A stretch of 64,000 nucleotides of DNA from an uncultured Eubacteriales bacterium. Its GTDB lineage: Bacteria > Bacillota > Clostridia > Oscillospirales > Acutalibacteraceae. Shown here one piece after another: positions 17,474-26,493 of this stretch; the stretch's first letter is position 1; each line of letters starts with the position of its first letter. Where the stretch lies: the NCBI GenBank assembly GCA_934695425.1, contig CAKUVH010000004.1, positions 73,700 through 137,699 of the forward strand. Reading direction: 5' to 3'. The position numbers were made by a program, and so were the translations under genes. The notes below the pieces were generated by a model, which saw only the letters and a program-made list of their open reading frames with translations, was not told where the DNA came from and searched no databases.

Positions 17474-19345
17474 ATGGGGAATATAAAAAATAGCATTTGG
17501 CGATTTGTGAAGAAATATAGAAAATATGCTTTGTTCTTTTGCGATTTCATTATATGGAATTTATCTTTTTATATTTCTTATGCAATAAATAAAAATTGTT
17601 TGACTTTTGTTTCGGTGGACGAGAGATTTTTTGAATATTTAGCTATAATGAACATTTGTTTTATCGCAATGTTTTTAGCTTTCAAGCTTTATGATAAAAT
17701 ATGGCGCTATGCGGATGTAGAAGATTTCTTTTATGCCGGCTTGGCCACGCTTTGTGCTAATTTTATGTTTTTTGTGTTAACTCGTGTTTTCATGATAAAG
17801 ATGAGTCCTCGTATGCATTTTATATTTTTGCTTACGTCAATGTCCGCGATAGTGATTTTTAGGCTCATCTACAGGATAAACCGCCTTATTGATAATGTTT
17901 CCAACGAAGATGTCAAAGATAAAAAGCGCATGCTAATTGTCGGCGCAGGCGAATCTACTGCTTTGCTTTTAAGAGAGATGTACAAATATTCCGGAAATAA
18001 ATACCGCCCTGTTGCGATCGCTGATGACGACAATGAAAAAATAGGAAGAAAAATTTTAGGAATTAAAGTAGAAGGCTCTACCAATCAAATTCCCGAATTG
18101 TGTGAAAAATTTGATATAGAAGTTATATTATTTTCTATAAGTTCCATTTCTTTGGCTCAAAGAAGAAGAATATTGGATATATGCGCAAAAACAAATTTGG
18201 AAGTTCGCATTATTCCTAATATGTACGAAGTACTGACGTCCGGCACGTCTTTAAATTCGGCAATAAGAAAAATAAAAGTTGAAGATTTACTTGGCAGAGA
18301 ACCGATAATATTTGATAAAAATAAATACGGTGGATATGTGCATCAAAAAACGGTTCTTGTTACTGGCGGTGGTGGCTCCATAGGATCCGAACTTTGCAGG
18401 CAAATCGCTGAGCTTGGCTGTAAACGTCTTATAATTTTGGATGTTTACGAAAACAACGCGTATGATATTCAGCAAGAACTGAAAATGAAATATGGAAATG
18501 ATTTGAATTTATCCGTTGAAATAGCCACAATATGCGATAAAAAAGAGCTCGAAGATATATTTATAAAAGAAAATATAGACGTAGTATTTCATGCCGCTGC
18601 TCACAAACACGTCCCTCTGATGGAAAAAAATCCTGAAGAAGCTGTAAAAAATAACGTATTTGGAACTCTAAATTTGATTGAGTGTTCGCATAAATTCAAG
18701 GTTAAAAAATTTGTTCAAATTTCCACTGATAAAGCTGTAAACCCGACCAATGTCATGGGTGCCACCAAACGAATTTGCGAAATGCTTGTTCAAATGGAAA
18801 ACATGAAAAGCAGCACCGAGTTTGTAGCAGTTCGTTTTGGAAATGTTCTTGGCTCAAATGGCTCTGTTATACCACTTTTTGAGGAGCAAATTAAAAAAAT
18901 GGGTCCGGTTACAGTTACACATCCTGACATAATAAGATATTTCATGACAATTCCCGAGGCGGTGTCTTTGGTGTTAACGGCTGGAGGAATCGCAAAAGGC
19001 GGAGAAATTTTTATTTTAGACATGGGTGACCCTGTAAAAATTAAAGATTTGGCCGAAAATCTTATAAGGCTTTCAGGTTATACTCCCGGAGAGGATATAA
19101 AAATAGAGTACACCGGATTAAGACCCGGAGAAAAATTGTATGAGGAACTCCTCATGGATGAAGAGGGAATACAAAAAACCAAAAGTCGAAAAATTTATAT
19201 CGGCAAGCCTATATTACTGGATGAAAATCGCTTGACTCAGGATTTAGAAGAGCTTAAAAGTATCTGTAACAAAGGTTCTAAACAAGAAATTATACAAATG
19301 CTTTTAAAAATAGTTCCTACATTTAAAACCAATATTTTGAAATAA
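17474..19345 (+). CDS. CapD/FlaA1-type nucleotide-sugar 4,6-dehydratase, membrane bound
   Basis: The 623-residue protein has four N-terminal membrane helices (about 15-130), a CoA-binding-like Rossmann domain (about 150-260) and a C-terminal short-chain dehydrogenase domain with the NAD motif TGGGGSIGSELCRQI near residue 297. The catalytic region STDKAVNPTNVMGATKR has Met where classic epimerases have Tyr, as in PglF/CapD/WbpM UDP-GlcNAc 4,6-dehydratases. Members make precursors of 6-deoxy amino sugars for capsule, glycan or protein glycosylation. No other glycan genes are adjacent, so the product's use is unknown. ATG at 17474 follows AGAAGGAA. Confidence 0.88.
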   Translation: MGNIKNSIWRFVKKYRKYALFFCDFIIWNLSFYISYAINKNCLTFVSVDERFFEYLAIMNICFIAMFLAFKLYDKIWRYADVEDFFYAGLATLCANFMFFVLTRVFMIKMSPRMHFIFLLTSMSAIVIFRLIYRINRLIDNVSNEDVKDKKRMLIVGAGESTALLLREMYKYSGNKYRPVAIADDDNEKIGRKILGIKVEGSTNQIPELCEKFDIEVILFSISSISLAQRRRILDICAKTNLEVRIIPNMYEVLTSGTSLNSAIRKIKVEDLLGREPIIFDKNKYGGYVHQKTVLVTGGGGSIGSELCRQIAELGCKRLIILDVYENNAYDIQQELKMKYGNDLNLSVEIATICDKKELEDIFIKENIDVVFHAAAHKHVPLMEKNPEEAVKNNVFGTLNLIECSHKFKVKKFVQISTDKAVNPTNVMGATKRICEMLVQMENMKSSTEFVAVRFGNVLGSNGSVIPLFEEQIKKMGPVTVTHPDIIRYFMTIPEAVSLVLTAGGIAKGGEIFILDMGDPVKIKDLAENLIRLSGYTPGEDIKIEYTGLRPGEKLYEELLMDEEGIQKTKSRKIYIGKPILLDENRLTQDLEELKSICNKGSKQEIIQMLLKIVPTFKTNILK

Positions 19346-19354
19346 ATTCAAATA

Positions 19355-19390
19355 AAAAGCACGCTAATTAAATAGTGTGCTTTAAATTTT
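19355..19390. terminator. Bidirectional terminator between the CapD-type gene and rnhA
   Basis: AAAAGCACGCTA (19355-19366) pairs with TAGTGTGCTTT (19373-19383), with A- and T-rich flanks, between converging genes. The rnhA stop codon lies within it. Confidence 0.75.
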
Positions 19391-19814
19391 TTATGGCATC
19401 CGTTGCCAATTTATCGCATATTTCATTTTCGGGATGTCCGTTATGACCTTTTACCCATATAAAATCGGCTTTATGAGAAGAGAGCAAATTTAAAAGTTTT
19501 TCCCATAAGTCTGAATTCAAAGCAGGCTTATTATCGGATTTTTTCCATCCGTTTTTTCTCCACTTTTCCGCCCAGCCTTTGGTTATTCCGTCACATAAAT
19601 ATTTTGAATCTGTGCATACTATTATTTCACAGGGCTCTTTTAGCATTTCGAGAGATTTTATAAGAGCAGTCAACTCCATTCGATTATTCGTTGTGTTGAT
19701 TTCTGCACCGGAAATTTTTTTTGTGTAAGAATTGTACTTAAGCATTGCACCCCATCCTCCCGGCCCGGGATTCCCGCTACATGCACCGTCTGTGAATATT
19801 TCTATTTTTTTCAT
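19368..19814 (-). CDS. rnhA: Ribonuclease HI
   Basis: RNase HI cuts the RNA strand of RNA-DNA hybrids. All four acidic catalytic residues are in place in the 148-residue protein: Asp9 (FTDGACSGNPGPGG), Glu47 (NNRMELTA), Asp69 (CTDSKY) and Asp134 (CDKLATDA), plus the WVKGHNGHPENE loop. Length and numbering match the E. coli enzyme. It is a single leftward gene between convergent and divergent neighbours, with AAAGGA before its ATG. Confidence 0.95.
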   Translation of the reverse strand: MKKIEIFTDGACSGNPGPGGWGAMLKYNSYTKKISGAEINTTNNRMELTALIKSLEMLKEPCEIIVCTDSKYLCDGITKGWAEKWRKNGWKKSDNKPALNSDLWEKLLNLLSSHKADFIWVKGHNGHPENEICDKLATDAIKNLKHTI

Positions 19815-19868
19815 TTGAAGTCCTTTCTGTGTATAAATTTAAAAATTGGGTTATTCTGGAATATAAGG

Positions 19869-19897
19869 TTGACAATATCGCTATTATAAAGTATAAT
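19869..19897 (+). promoter_or_regulatory. Consensus sigma-A promoter for rnjA
   Basis: TTGACA (19869-19874) and TATAAT (19892-19897) match consensus exactly with a 17-base spacer. Transcription would begin near 19904, giving an AT-rich leader of about 130 bases before rnjA in which I see no strong structure. Confidence 0.8.
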
Positions 19898-20033
19898 AGA
19901 AATAATATTTTTTGTACGGATTTATTTTATATTTTTTTGTTCGGATTAATTTCATAATATGTATTCTTTCAATCATTTTGTTTGGTTGATTTTATTCTTG
20001 TATTGAATATTTAAAAATTAGGGAGGTAATATT

Positions 20034-21938
20034 TTGAAAGAAGCAATAAAAGAAATATCTAAAGAAGAGACTAGAAAGCCTATCAAAAGGGTAATCGAAA
20101 ACAGTAAAAATAAAAAAACCACTGTGAAAAATTATATCACAGATGAAAAAATAAATAAAATATCCGATTCTAAATCCGAATCTGCAAAAACAAGAAAAAC
20201 ACGTAAATCCGATACTACAAAAAGCACTAACAACAGAAGATTCCCACGAGAACGCTCTAAAAAAATAACTTCAAAAAACCAAAAATCTATTAAAGTGGTA
20301 TTTCTGGGCGGATTAAATCAAATAGGAAAAAATATAACTGCCTTTGAATGTGATAATGAAATTATCATAGTTGACTGCGGAATGTCATTTCCGGATGGCG
20401 AAATGTTAGGGGTGGATTTAGTAATCCCTGATTTTTCTTATCTGGAAGCCAACAAAGATAAAATAAAAGGGTTGGTTGTAACTCATGGGCACGAAGACCA
20501 CATCGGAGCAATTCCGTATCTTCTTAACAAAATAAATGTTCCTATCTATGCGACCCCTCTTACTATAGGACTTATCACAAGCAAACTTAAAGAAAACAGG
20601 CTCTTCGGCAGTACAAAATTGACAAGTGTAATGCCCGGCGAAACCATAAATTTAGGTTGCATGAATGTTGAGTTTATAAGAGTAAATCATTCCATTCCGG
20701 ATGCTGTAGGCTTGGCGATACATTCTCCCGCCGGAACAATAGTTCATACCGGGGACTTTAAAATAGATTGCACGCCATCCCGTGGCGAAATGATAGATTT
20801 GGCAAGATTTGCAGAGCTCGGAAAAGAGGGAGTTTTGGCGCTTATGGCCGATTCAACCAACGCCGAACGCCCGGGTTATACCATGACTGAGCGTAAACTC
20901 GACCAATCTTTTGAAAGACTTTTCCAAAAAGCCAAAAACAAAAGAATAATAATCGCAACTTTCGCTTCAAATATAGGTCGTATTCAACAGATAATAAATT
21001 GCGCTGCAAATTATGGCAAGAAAGTTGCATTTTCAGGCAGGAGTATGGTAAATTATGTTGCCATCGCTCAACAAATGAATTATTTAGATGCTCCTGATGG
21101 AGTTATTATCGATATCGATTTAATAACAAAGTATGCAAAAAATGAGGTCGTTCTCGTCACAACAGGTAGCCAAGGCGAGCCCATGTCTGCGCTTCATAGA
21201 ATGGCTCTTTCGGAGCATCGTAAAGTGGAAGTGGGACCTGAAGATTTCATAATTATTTCTGCAACTCCTATCCCGGGAAATGAAAAAATGGTAGGCAATG
21301 TTGTTAATGAACTTATGAAACTTGGATGTGAAGTTGTCTACGAATCTATGTACGAAATTCACGTTTCCGGTCACGCCTGCCAAGAAGAACTTAAAATAAT
21401 TCAAGGTCTTGTTAAACCTCAATATTTTATCCCTGTTCACGGCGAAAGAAGACACTTGGTTAAGCACGCCGAACTGGCTGCGTCTATGGGAATGCCTGAC
21501 TCAAATGTTTATGTCGGCGATACCGGTGATGTCCTTGAAATAAACAAAAATAGTATGAAAAAAATTAGCCAAATTCCGCTCGAACTAGTTCTGGTCGATG
21601 GCATAGGAGTCGGCGATGTAGGAAGCATAGTTTTAAGAGACCGTAAGCATCTCGGCGAAGATGGTTTGATTGTTTTGGTTGCTACTTTGGATTCTTCCGA
21701 CAAACATGTCATAGCCGGCCCGGATATTGTTTCCCGAGGCTTTGTATACGTCAGAGAGTCCGAGCATTTGATGGCTGAAGCCAGAAGAGTAGCCATGAAA
21801 GTTTTGGAAAGCTGTGCCGATCAAAAGCTTCGTGACTGGAGCATGATGAAAACTAAAGTGAGAGATGAACTTTACAGATTATTCCACAACAGGACAAGAA
21901 GAAATCCCGTCATTTTACCTATAATTATGGAAGTTTAA
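20034..21938 (+). CDS. rnjA: Ribonuclease J
   Basis: RNase J is a 5'-exo- and endonuclease for mRNA decay and rRNA maturation. The metallo-beta-lactamase core shows VTHGHEDHIGAIP, the beta-CASP region, and the later GHACQEELK and PVHGERRHL motifs. At 634 residues it is longer than the usual 555; the extra part is an N-terminal Lys/Arg/Ser/Thr-rich tail of about 85 residues ahead of KVVFLGGLNQIGKN, also seen in some actinobacterial and clostridial RNase J. It begins with TTG at 20034 behind GGGAGGT. No terminator is evident after it; gdpP follows at 104 bases. Confidence 0.94.
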   Translation: MKEAIKEISKEETRKPIKRVIENSKNKKTTVKNYITDEKINKISDSKSESAKTRKTRKSDTTKSTNNRRFPRERSKKITSKNQKSIKVVFLGGLNQIGKNITAFECDNEIIIVDCGMSFPDGEMLGVDLVIPDFSYLEANKDKIKGLVVTHGHEDHIGAIPYLLNKINVPIYATPLTIGLITSKLKENRLFGSTKLTSVMPGETINLGCMNVEFIRVNHSIPDAVGLAIHSPAGTIVHTGDFKIDCTPSRGEMIDLARFAELGKEGVLALMADSTNAERPGYTMTERKLDQSFERLFQKAKNKRIIIATFASNIGRIQQIINCAANYGKKVAFSGRSMVNYVAIAQQMNYLDAPDGVIIDIDLITKYAKNEVVLVTTGSQGEPMSALHRMALSEHRKVEVGPEDFIIISATPIPGNEKMVGNVVNELMKLGCEVVYESMYEIHVSGHACQEELKIIQGLVKPQYFIPVHGERRHLVKHAELAASMGMPDSNVYVGDTGDVLEINKNSMKKISQIPLELVLVDGIGVGDVGSIVLRDRKHLGEDGLIVLVATLDSSDKHVIAGPDIVSRGFVYVRESEHLMAEARRVAMKVLESCADQKLRDWSMMKTKVRDELYRLFHNRTRRNPVILPIIMEV

Positions 21939-22041
21939 TTAAATAACCCAAAAAAAGCTGGAGAATTATTCAATTAATGAGTATAATATTTTTAACTACT
22001 TATTTTATTGAAAGTTCTTCAGTTTTTTAAGAGGTGATATT

Positions 22042-23988
22042 TTGAAAAATTATAAATTTTTCGTATGTTGTGTTTTTTCTTTTATTTTTTTCTTAATGGT
22101 TTTAATAAATTTGCCCGCGCTCATAATTAGCCCCATAATATTTTTAATCAACGTAGGAATAATATCTATGTCGGCTTTGATAGTTTATTTTCTGGCTAAA
22201 AATTATGAGTCTTATATCAAAAATTCCGCAAACACAGTAAGAAAATTTTTATCTTCAGAATCGTACCAACTTATAGACGATCTTCCGATTCCAACCGCGA
22301 TCGTTTCAGAAAAAAATCCCGAAAAAATTATTTTTTATAATAAAGATTTTGCAAAAGAATTTTGTAGGAGCAATTATTTTGCGGATGAGTACATCGCTTC
22401 ATACACAGGCGGCAGGACTGCTCACGATTTATTGAAAGAAAGCATTCAAATTAAGCATGAAAATAAGTTTTTCAATGTAAATGCGGTTAAATCCGGCGAA
22501 TTTTTGATTTGTTTTTTTTATGACAACACTAGCAGCAAAGTTTTTAAGAAAAAATTCATAGATACTCGTCCTTGCGTAGGTTTTGTCATGTTTGATAATA
22601 AAGAAGAGCTGCGCCAAGAAGCAAACGATGAAAAAAGTTCAATGATTTCAATTAGTGTAGAGAATGAACTCCAGCAATGGATAAAAAGTGCTAGCGGAAT
22701 ATTTAAAAAATTAAGCGACGGAAAATATTTTGTAATGTTCGAAGAAAAATATCTAAAAGAATTTATTTCCGATAAATTTAAAATTTTAAATAGAATTCAT
22801 GACGCTAAACTTGATGAGCACAGATATGCAACAATATCCGTGGGAATAAGCAGGGGAGCGAAAAGTTTAGAAGAAGCCGCACAATGGGCAAAAAGTGCTT
22901 TGAGTATGTCTCTTGGACGAGGTGGAGATCAAGTTTCTGTAAAACGTAATAATGAATATGAATTTTTTGGAGGAAACTCCCAAGGGCTAGAAAAAAGAAG
23001 TAAAGTCCGCACAAGAGTCGTGGCGATGGCACTTATGGAAAAAATTAAAGCCAGTGATTCGATATTCATAATGGGTCACAAATTTTCCGATTTTGATAGC
23101 ATTGGAGCAGCTGTTGGAATTTGGAGCGCGTGCATTGCTCTAAAAAAGAAAAAATCTTATATAGTTGTAGATAAAAATAAATCGATGGCCGGTATGGCTA
23201 TAGACCATTTTCAGAAAAATGTTTCCGATGGAGCTTTTATTTTCCCCATGGATGCTTTATCCATGATGGATGAAAATTCGTTGCTTGTGGTTGTAGATAC
23301 ACATTCTTTAAAATTTTTGGAAAGCATGGATGTATACAAAAAAACTAAACATGTAGTAGTAATAGACCACCACAGGATGAGCGTGGATAAAATAAAAAAC
23401 GCGGTAGTATTTTTCCATGAGCCGTTTGCTTCATCTGCTTGCGAAATGGTAACAGAATTAGTTCAGTACATGGGCAATAAAGTTCTAAATAAAACCACAG
23501 CAGAATGTTTATTGGCAGGGATAATGCTCGACACTAAAAGTTTTTCGTTAAAATCAGGAATAAGAACTTTTGAAGCAGCGGCATACCTGAAGAAAAACGG
23601 AGCTGATAATGCCGAAGTAAAAAAGATGTTCGCCAACCCTATTGACATGTATAAATTAAGGTGTAAAATAATGGAGACAGCTCAAACTATACGCGAATGC
23701 GCAATAGCAAAACTTGAAAATCAGTCCAAAGATTTTAGAATTCCGTGTTCGCAGGCCGCAGACGAACTTTTAAATATAAAGAATGTAAAAGCTTCGTTTG
23801 TTATTTCAAAATATAATGGTGTTGTTAACATATCCGCGAGGTCACTGGGCGAAATTAATGTCCAAGTTATAATGGAAAAGCTTGGAGGTGGGGGACATTA
23901 TAATATGTCTGCGGCTCAAATTCCGGATATTAGCATAGAAGATGCCGAGAAAAAATTAATAAGCATTATAGAAGAAAAATTATCATAA
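22042..23988 (+). CDS. gdpP: Cyclic di-AMP phosphodiesterase GdpP (DHH family)
   Basis: GdpP hydrolyses c-di-AMP to pApA. The 648-residue protein shows two N-terminal membrane helices (about 5-55), a PAS-like region (about 65-170), a degenerate GGDEF domain (about 175-305, with ISVGISRGAKSLEEA and no GGDEF motif) and DHH/DHHA1 domains (from about 330). The DHH part has MGHKFSDFDSIGAA, VVVIDHHR and the closing GGGGHYNMSAA. This is the B. subtilis YybT order. TTG start at 22042 behind GAGGTGAT. It sits directly before rplI, the standard Firmicute order. Confidence 0.95.
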   Translation: MKNYKFFVCCVFSFIFFLMVLINLPALIISPIIFLINVGIISMSALIVYFLAKNYESYIKNSANTVRKFLSSESYQLIDDLPIPTAIVSEKNPEKIIFYNKDFAKEFCRSNYFADEYIASYTGGRTAHDLLKESIQIKHENKFFNVNAVKSGEFLICFFYDNTSSKVFKKKFIDTRPCVGFVMFDNKEELRQEANDEKSSMISISVENELQQWIKSASGIFKKLSDGKYFVMFEEKYLKEFISDKFKILNRIHDAKLDEHRYATISVGISRGAKSLEEAAQWAKSALSMSLGRGGDQVSVKRNNEYEFFGGNSQGLEKRSKVRTRVVAMALMEKIKASDSIFIMGHKFSDFDSIGAAVGIWSACIALKKKKSYIVVDKNKSMAGMAIDHFQKNVSDGAFIFPMDALSMMDENSLLVVVDTHSLKFLESMDVYKKTKHVVVIDHHRMSVDKIKNAVVFFHEPFASSACEMVTELVQYMGNKVLNKTTAECLLAGIMLDTKSFSLKSGIRTFEAAAYLKKNGADNAEVKKMFANPIDMYKLRCKIMETAQTIRECAIAKLENQSKDFRIPCSQAADELLNIKNVKASFVISKYNGVVNISARSLGEINVQVIMEKLGGGGHYNMSAAQIPDISIEDAEKKLISIIEEKLS

Positions 23989-24010
23989 ATGACAGAATGG
24001 AGAATGAACC

Positions 24011-24457
24011 ATGAAAGTAATTTTGTTAGAAGACGTGAGAAAAAAAGGGAAAAAAGGAGATATCATAAACGTCTCAGACGGTTATGCTCAAAATTTTCTA
24101 TTTCCTAAAAATCTGGCCAAAGAGGCCACGGCTCAGGCTCTTAGCGAGTTAAACAGCAAAAAAGCTTCCGAAATTTATGAAGAAGGCCTAAAAAAAGAAG
24201 AAGCAGAAAAAATTTTTTCAATTATAAACGAAAAAATTATCGGCATACAAGCTAGATCCGGCGCCGAAGGAAAGCTCTTCGGTTCCGTCACTTCCAAGGA
24301 TATAGCCCAAAAGATAAAAGATACATATCAAATTACCATTAATAAGCACAAAATCAATCTTGAGTCCGAAATCAAAGCCTTTGGCACATATAAATTCACT
24401 ATAAAACTTTACCCTCAAATAATAGCAACCATGGCAGTTATGGTAACTGAAAAATAA
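24011..24457 (+). CDS. rplI: Large-subunit ribosomal protein bL9
   Basis: The 148-residue protein has the diagnostic L9 N-terminal domain ([33 protein letters not shown]), the long connecting helix and a C-terminal domain ([13 protein letters not shown]). Length is standard. The ATG at 24011 is 22 bases after gdpP and has a GGAGAATG site. In many Firmicutes dnaB follows; here a terminator and unrecognised genes follow instead. Confidence 0.97.
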   Translation: MKVILLEDVRKKGKKGDIINVSDGYAQNFLFPKNLAKEATAQALSELNSKKASEIYEEGLKKEEAEKIFSIINEKIIGIQARSGAEGKLFGSVTSKDIAQKIKDTYQITINKHKINLESEIKAFGTYKFTIKLYPQIIATMAVMVTEK

Positions 24458-24471
24458 AAAATAAAAAATAA

Positions 24472-24512
24472 AACTCTCATATCGGGTTCAATCCGGTATG
24501 AGGGTTTTTATA
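24472..24512. terminator. Terminator after rplI
   Basis: AACTCTCATATCGG (24472-24485) pairs with CCGGTATGAGGGTT (24493-24506), with two G-U pairs, followed by T-rich sequence. It separates rplI from the convergent unknown gene and has an A-rich flank that could serve the other strand. Confidence 0.75.
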
Positions 24513-24530
24513 TTGTTTAAAAAATTATTT

Positions 24531-25301
24531 TTAATTTTGTTTTCTTTCTAAATATTTTACTAATTGTTCAATCCTGCAAGTAACATGCGGGTTGTATTTT
24601 CTAAGCCGCAACAACGAAACCACCCCGGTATTTGCAAGCTCATCTTCGCAAAGATTAGCGGCGCAGGTCGAAATATTATCAAATACTTGGTCAGATTGCG
24701 TATTATCGAAATTGAGAATACATGGTATTTTGTCTTTTTTCGGAATACCGTCCGGATTGTCAAAAGACAAGTCGCTGTGGCCGATAGGAATATAATATTT
24801 TCCTTTGCACTCGATGATGCTAACAGGTTGTTCTTTAGATAATTTTTGCACGTTTATATATTTAATTTCGGCAGAGTCTATGCATGTAAGCGAAGAATTT
24901 TCATACTCTGTTTGCATGTAATTCGCATTTTGTATACATTGTTTTTGATAAGGGTCGGTTGACTGCGCATGTGGATTTATAAAATCTTCTTTCGAAACGC
25001 TCAACACCGGTAGGGTGTATTTGCCATAAATTGTTTTGATTGAAAGGTCATTTTTATCACTTTCTTGGGGCGAATTTTTTTGATTTGAATTTTCTACAGG
25101 TTTCCCAAATATAGATGTGAACACAAACACAGGCACTGCCACCGACAAAATATCTTTAGCTATTTTGAGATAACATTTGGTAATGGTTTCGTCTTTCGGA
25201 ACCACGGTGTCTTTCTTGACAGCGCACAACTGATTTACGCACAAATTAGATGAACTCGCCATCAACAAAGCCGCCAGTGCACTTGAAATTACTTTTTTCA
25301 T
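24531..25301 (-). CDS. Unrecognised secreted or membrane-anchored protein
   Basis: I do not recognise this 256-residue protein. It starts with a classic signal-like segment (MKKVISSALAALLMASSS) with a possible cleavage site near residue 27, then a second hydrophobic stretch (about 47-66, ILSVAVPVFVFTSIF) that could anchor it in the membrane. The remainder is hydrophilic with nine cysteines overall, including four near the C-terminal end, and a patch ECKGKYYIPIGHSDL (about 160-174) that may be a small beta domain. It has its own consensus promoter. It lies between rplI and a second unknown gene, where I would expect core genes, so it is probably lineage specific. Confidence 0.6.
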   Translation of the reverse strand: MKKVISSALAALLMASSSNLCVNQLCAVKKDTVVPKDETITKCYLKIAKDILSVAVPVFVFTSIFGKPVENSNQKNSPQESDKNDLSIKTIYGKYTLPVLSVSKEDFINPHAQSTDPYQKQCIQNANYMQTEYENSSLTCIDSAEIKYINVQKLSKEQPVSIIECKGKYYIPIGHSDLSFDNPDGIPKKDKIPCILNFDNTQSDQVFDNISTCAANLCEDELANTGVVSLLRLRKYNPHVTCRIEQLVKYLERKQN

Positions 25302-25339
25302 TTAGATTTTCCATCCATTCAATTTAATTTGTTAATTAT

Positions 25340-25367
25340 ATTATAATCTAAATTTAAAAAGTGTCAA
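25340..25367 (-). promoter_or_regulatory. Sigma-A promoter for the unknown secreted-protein gene
   Basis: On the minus strand TTGACA (25367-25362) and TATAAT (25345-25340) are spaced by 16 bases. Transcription should begin about 30 bases before the ATG at 25301. Confidence 0.65.
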
Positions 25368-25455
25368 TATAGATTACGCTTAGTTAAAAATTCTAATTTT
25401 TTAGTTTAAATAATAAAATTATTCAAAAAATAATTATGCTATAACAACTAAAACA

Positions 25456-25484
25456 TTGACACGCTCAAAATATTTTTGTATAAT
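25456..25484 (+). promoter_or_regulatory. Consensus sigma-A promoter for the unknown 148-residue gene
   Basis: TTGACA (25456-25461) and TATAAT (25479-25484) match consensus at all positions with a 17-base spacer. The predicted start near 25491 gives a leader of about 28 bases to the GTG at 25519. This promoter also rules out the longer reading frame that opens at 25456. Confidence 0.8.
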
Positions 25485-25518
25485 TAGCAGTATGTTATAC
25501 GTGAAAGGAGTGGTTATT

Positions 25519-25965
25519 GTGCCGGAAGTTAATTATACCCCTAAGGATGTACAAGATAAAATATTACCCCAACTAATTTCTGTTATTTTAATGCCTATTC
25601 CTGTTCCTGTTTATATAAAAGAGAAATGTAAGGATGAAGTAGTAAAATTAATTAATCAAAGAATTATAAAAAAGATTAATATCAGTAGTCAGTTAGACAA
25701 TTTAAGCTATGATCAGAAAAAGGCTATTACCTGGTATGCTTCTACCATAAAACAACAAATTGTACAGCTTAAGAGGAAAGAAAAGGACTTGGTCGATCTT
25801 TTGGGGTTAGGCAGTTTAAGAGAGTATATAGTTAGTTGTGTGCCTAATTGGTTAAAGGAGTACTTTGATTTCGATGTTCTTAATCTTAATGTGACATTAA
25901 GTGAAAAAACTTGTGATGAATGGATAAATTTATTAGATGAATTTAAATTATTAGGTAAAGATTAA
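25519..25965 (+). CDS. Unrecognised cytoplasmic protein, 148 residues
   Basis: I do not recognise this protein. From the GTG at 25519, which follows GAAAGGAG by 10 bases, it has no signal peptide or membrane helix. It is mostly helical and rich in Lys, Ile and Leu, with a Pro/Val-rich early patch (LMPIPVPVYI, about 19-28), a basic stretch QLKRKEKDLVDLLG and an acidic end. An earlier frame start at 25456 coincides with the promoter -35 and is rejected. It is transcribed from a perfect consensus promoter and ends at a strong terminator, so it is a monocistronic, probably well expressed gene divergent from the unknown secreted protein gene. Confidence 0.6.
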   Translation: MPEVNYTPKDVQDKILPQLISVILMPIPVPVYIKEKCKDEVVKLINQRIIKKINISSQLDNLSYDQKKAITWYASTIKQQIVQLKRKEKDLVDLLGLGSLREYIVSCVPNWLKEYFDFDVLNLNVTLSEKTCDEWINLLDEFKLLGKD

Positions 25966-25973
25966 TATTCACA

Positions 25974-26002
25974 AAAAAGCAGCTTACCACAAGCTGCTTT
26001 TT
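25974..26002. terminator. Bidirectional terminator between the unknown gene and iscU
   Basis: AAAAGCAGCTT (25975-25985) and AAGCTGCTTTT (25991-26001) form an 11-bp stem with a 5-base loop, A-rich on one side and T-rich on the other, between convergent genes. Confidence 0.85.
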
Positions 26003-26016
26003 ATAATTAATATAAT

Positions 26017-26457
26017 TTATTTGTGTTCAACCGGGCAAGAGCCATGACAATCGGTGTCAATTTTTCCAACTATCGGAGTTGGGTCTATGCCTTTTTTCGT
26101 GTAGTAGTCAGCCAAAGCGGCTCGTATAGCTTGTTCAGCAAGAACCGAACAATGAACTTTAACCGGAGGAAGTCCGTCCAGAGCTTCCATTACGGCTTTG
26201 TTTGTGACTTTTAGGGCGTCTTCTATGCTCTTTCCTTTAACAAGCTCAGTTGCCATGGAACTCGTTGCCACAGCCGCTCCGCATCCAAAAGTTTTAAATT
26301 TTACATCAGTTATAACACCGTTTTCTATTTTGAGATACATTTTCATTATATCTCCGCATTTCGGGTTTCCAACTTCGCCTATTCCGTCGGCATTTTCAAT
26401 TTCTCCGACATTTCTCGGATTTGCAAAGTGGTCCATTACTTTTTCGCTGTAATTCAT
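26017..26457 (-). CDS. iscU: Iron-sulfur cluster scaffold protein IscU/NifU
   Basis: IscU holds nascent Fe-S clusters built with sulfur from the desulfurase encoded just upstream. The 146-residue protein has the three ligand cysteines in their usual settings: VGNPKCGDIMK, KTFGCGAAVATSS and PPVKVHCSVLAEQAI. The C-terminus adds DTDCHGSCPVE with two more cysteines, seen in many clostridial NifU-like proteins. AAGGAG precedes the ATG at 26457. It is 37 bases downstream of nifS. Confidence 0.93.
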   Translation of the reverse strand: MNYSEKVMDHFANPRNVGEIENADGIGEVGNPKCGDIMKMYLKIENGVITDVKFKTFGCGAAVATSSMATELVKGKSIEDALKVTNKAVMEALDGLPPVKVHCSVLAEQAIRAALADYYTKKGIDPTPIVGKIDTDCHGSCPVEHK

Positions 26458-26493
26458 TTAATTTTCAACTCCTTAATTTTTAAATGTTTAAAA

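Noticed and set aside
25456..25518. Longer N-terminus for the 148-residue unknown gene
   Set aside because: The extra codons coincide with a perfect -35/-10 promoter, and a ribosome binding site lies before the GTG at 25519.
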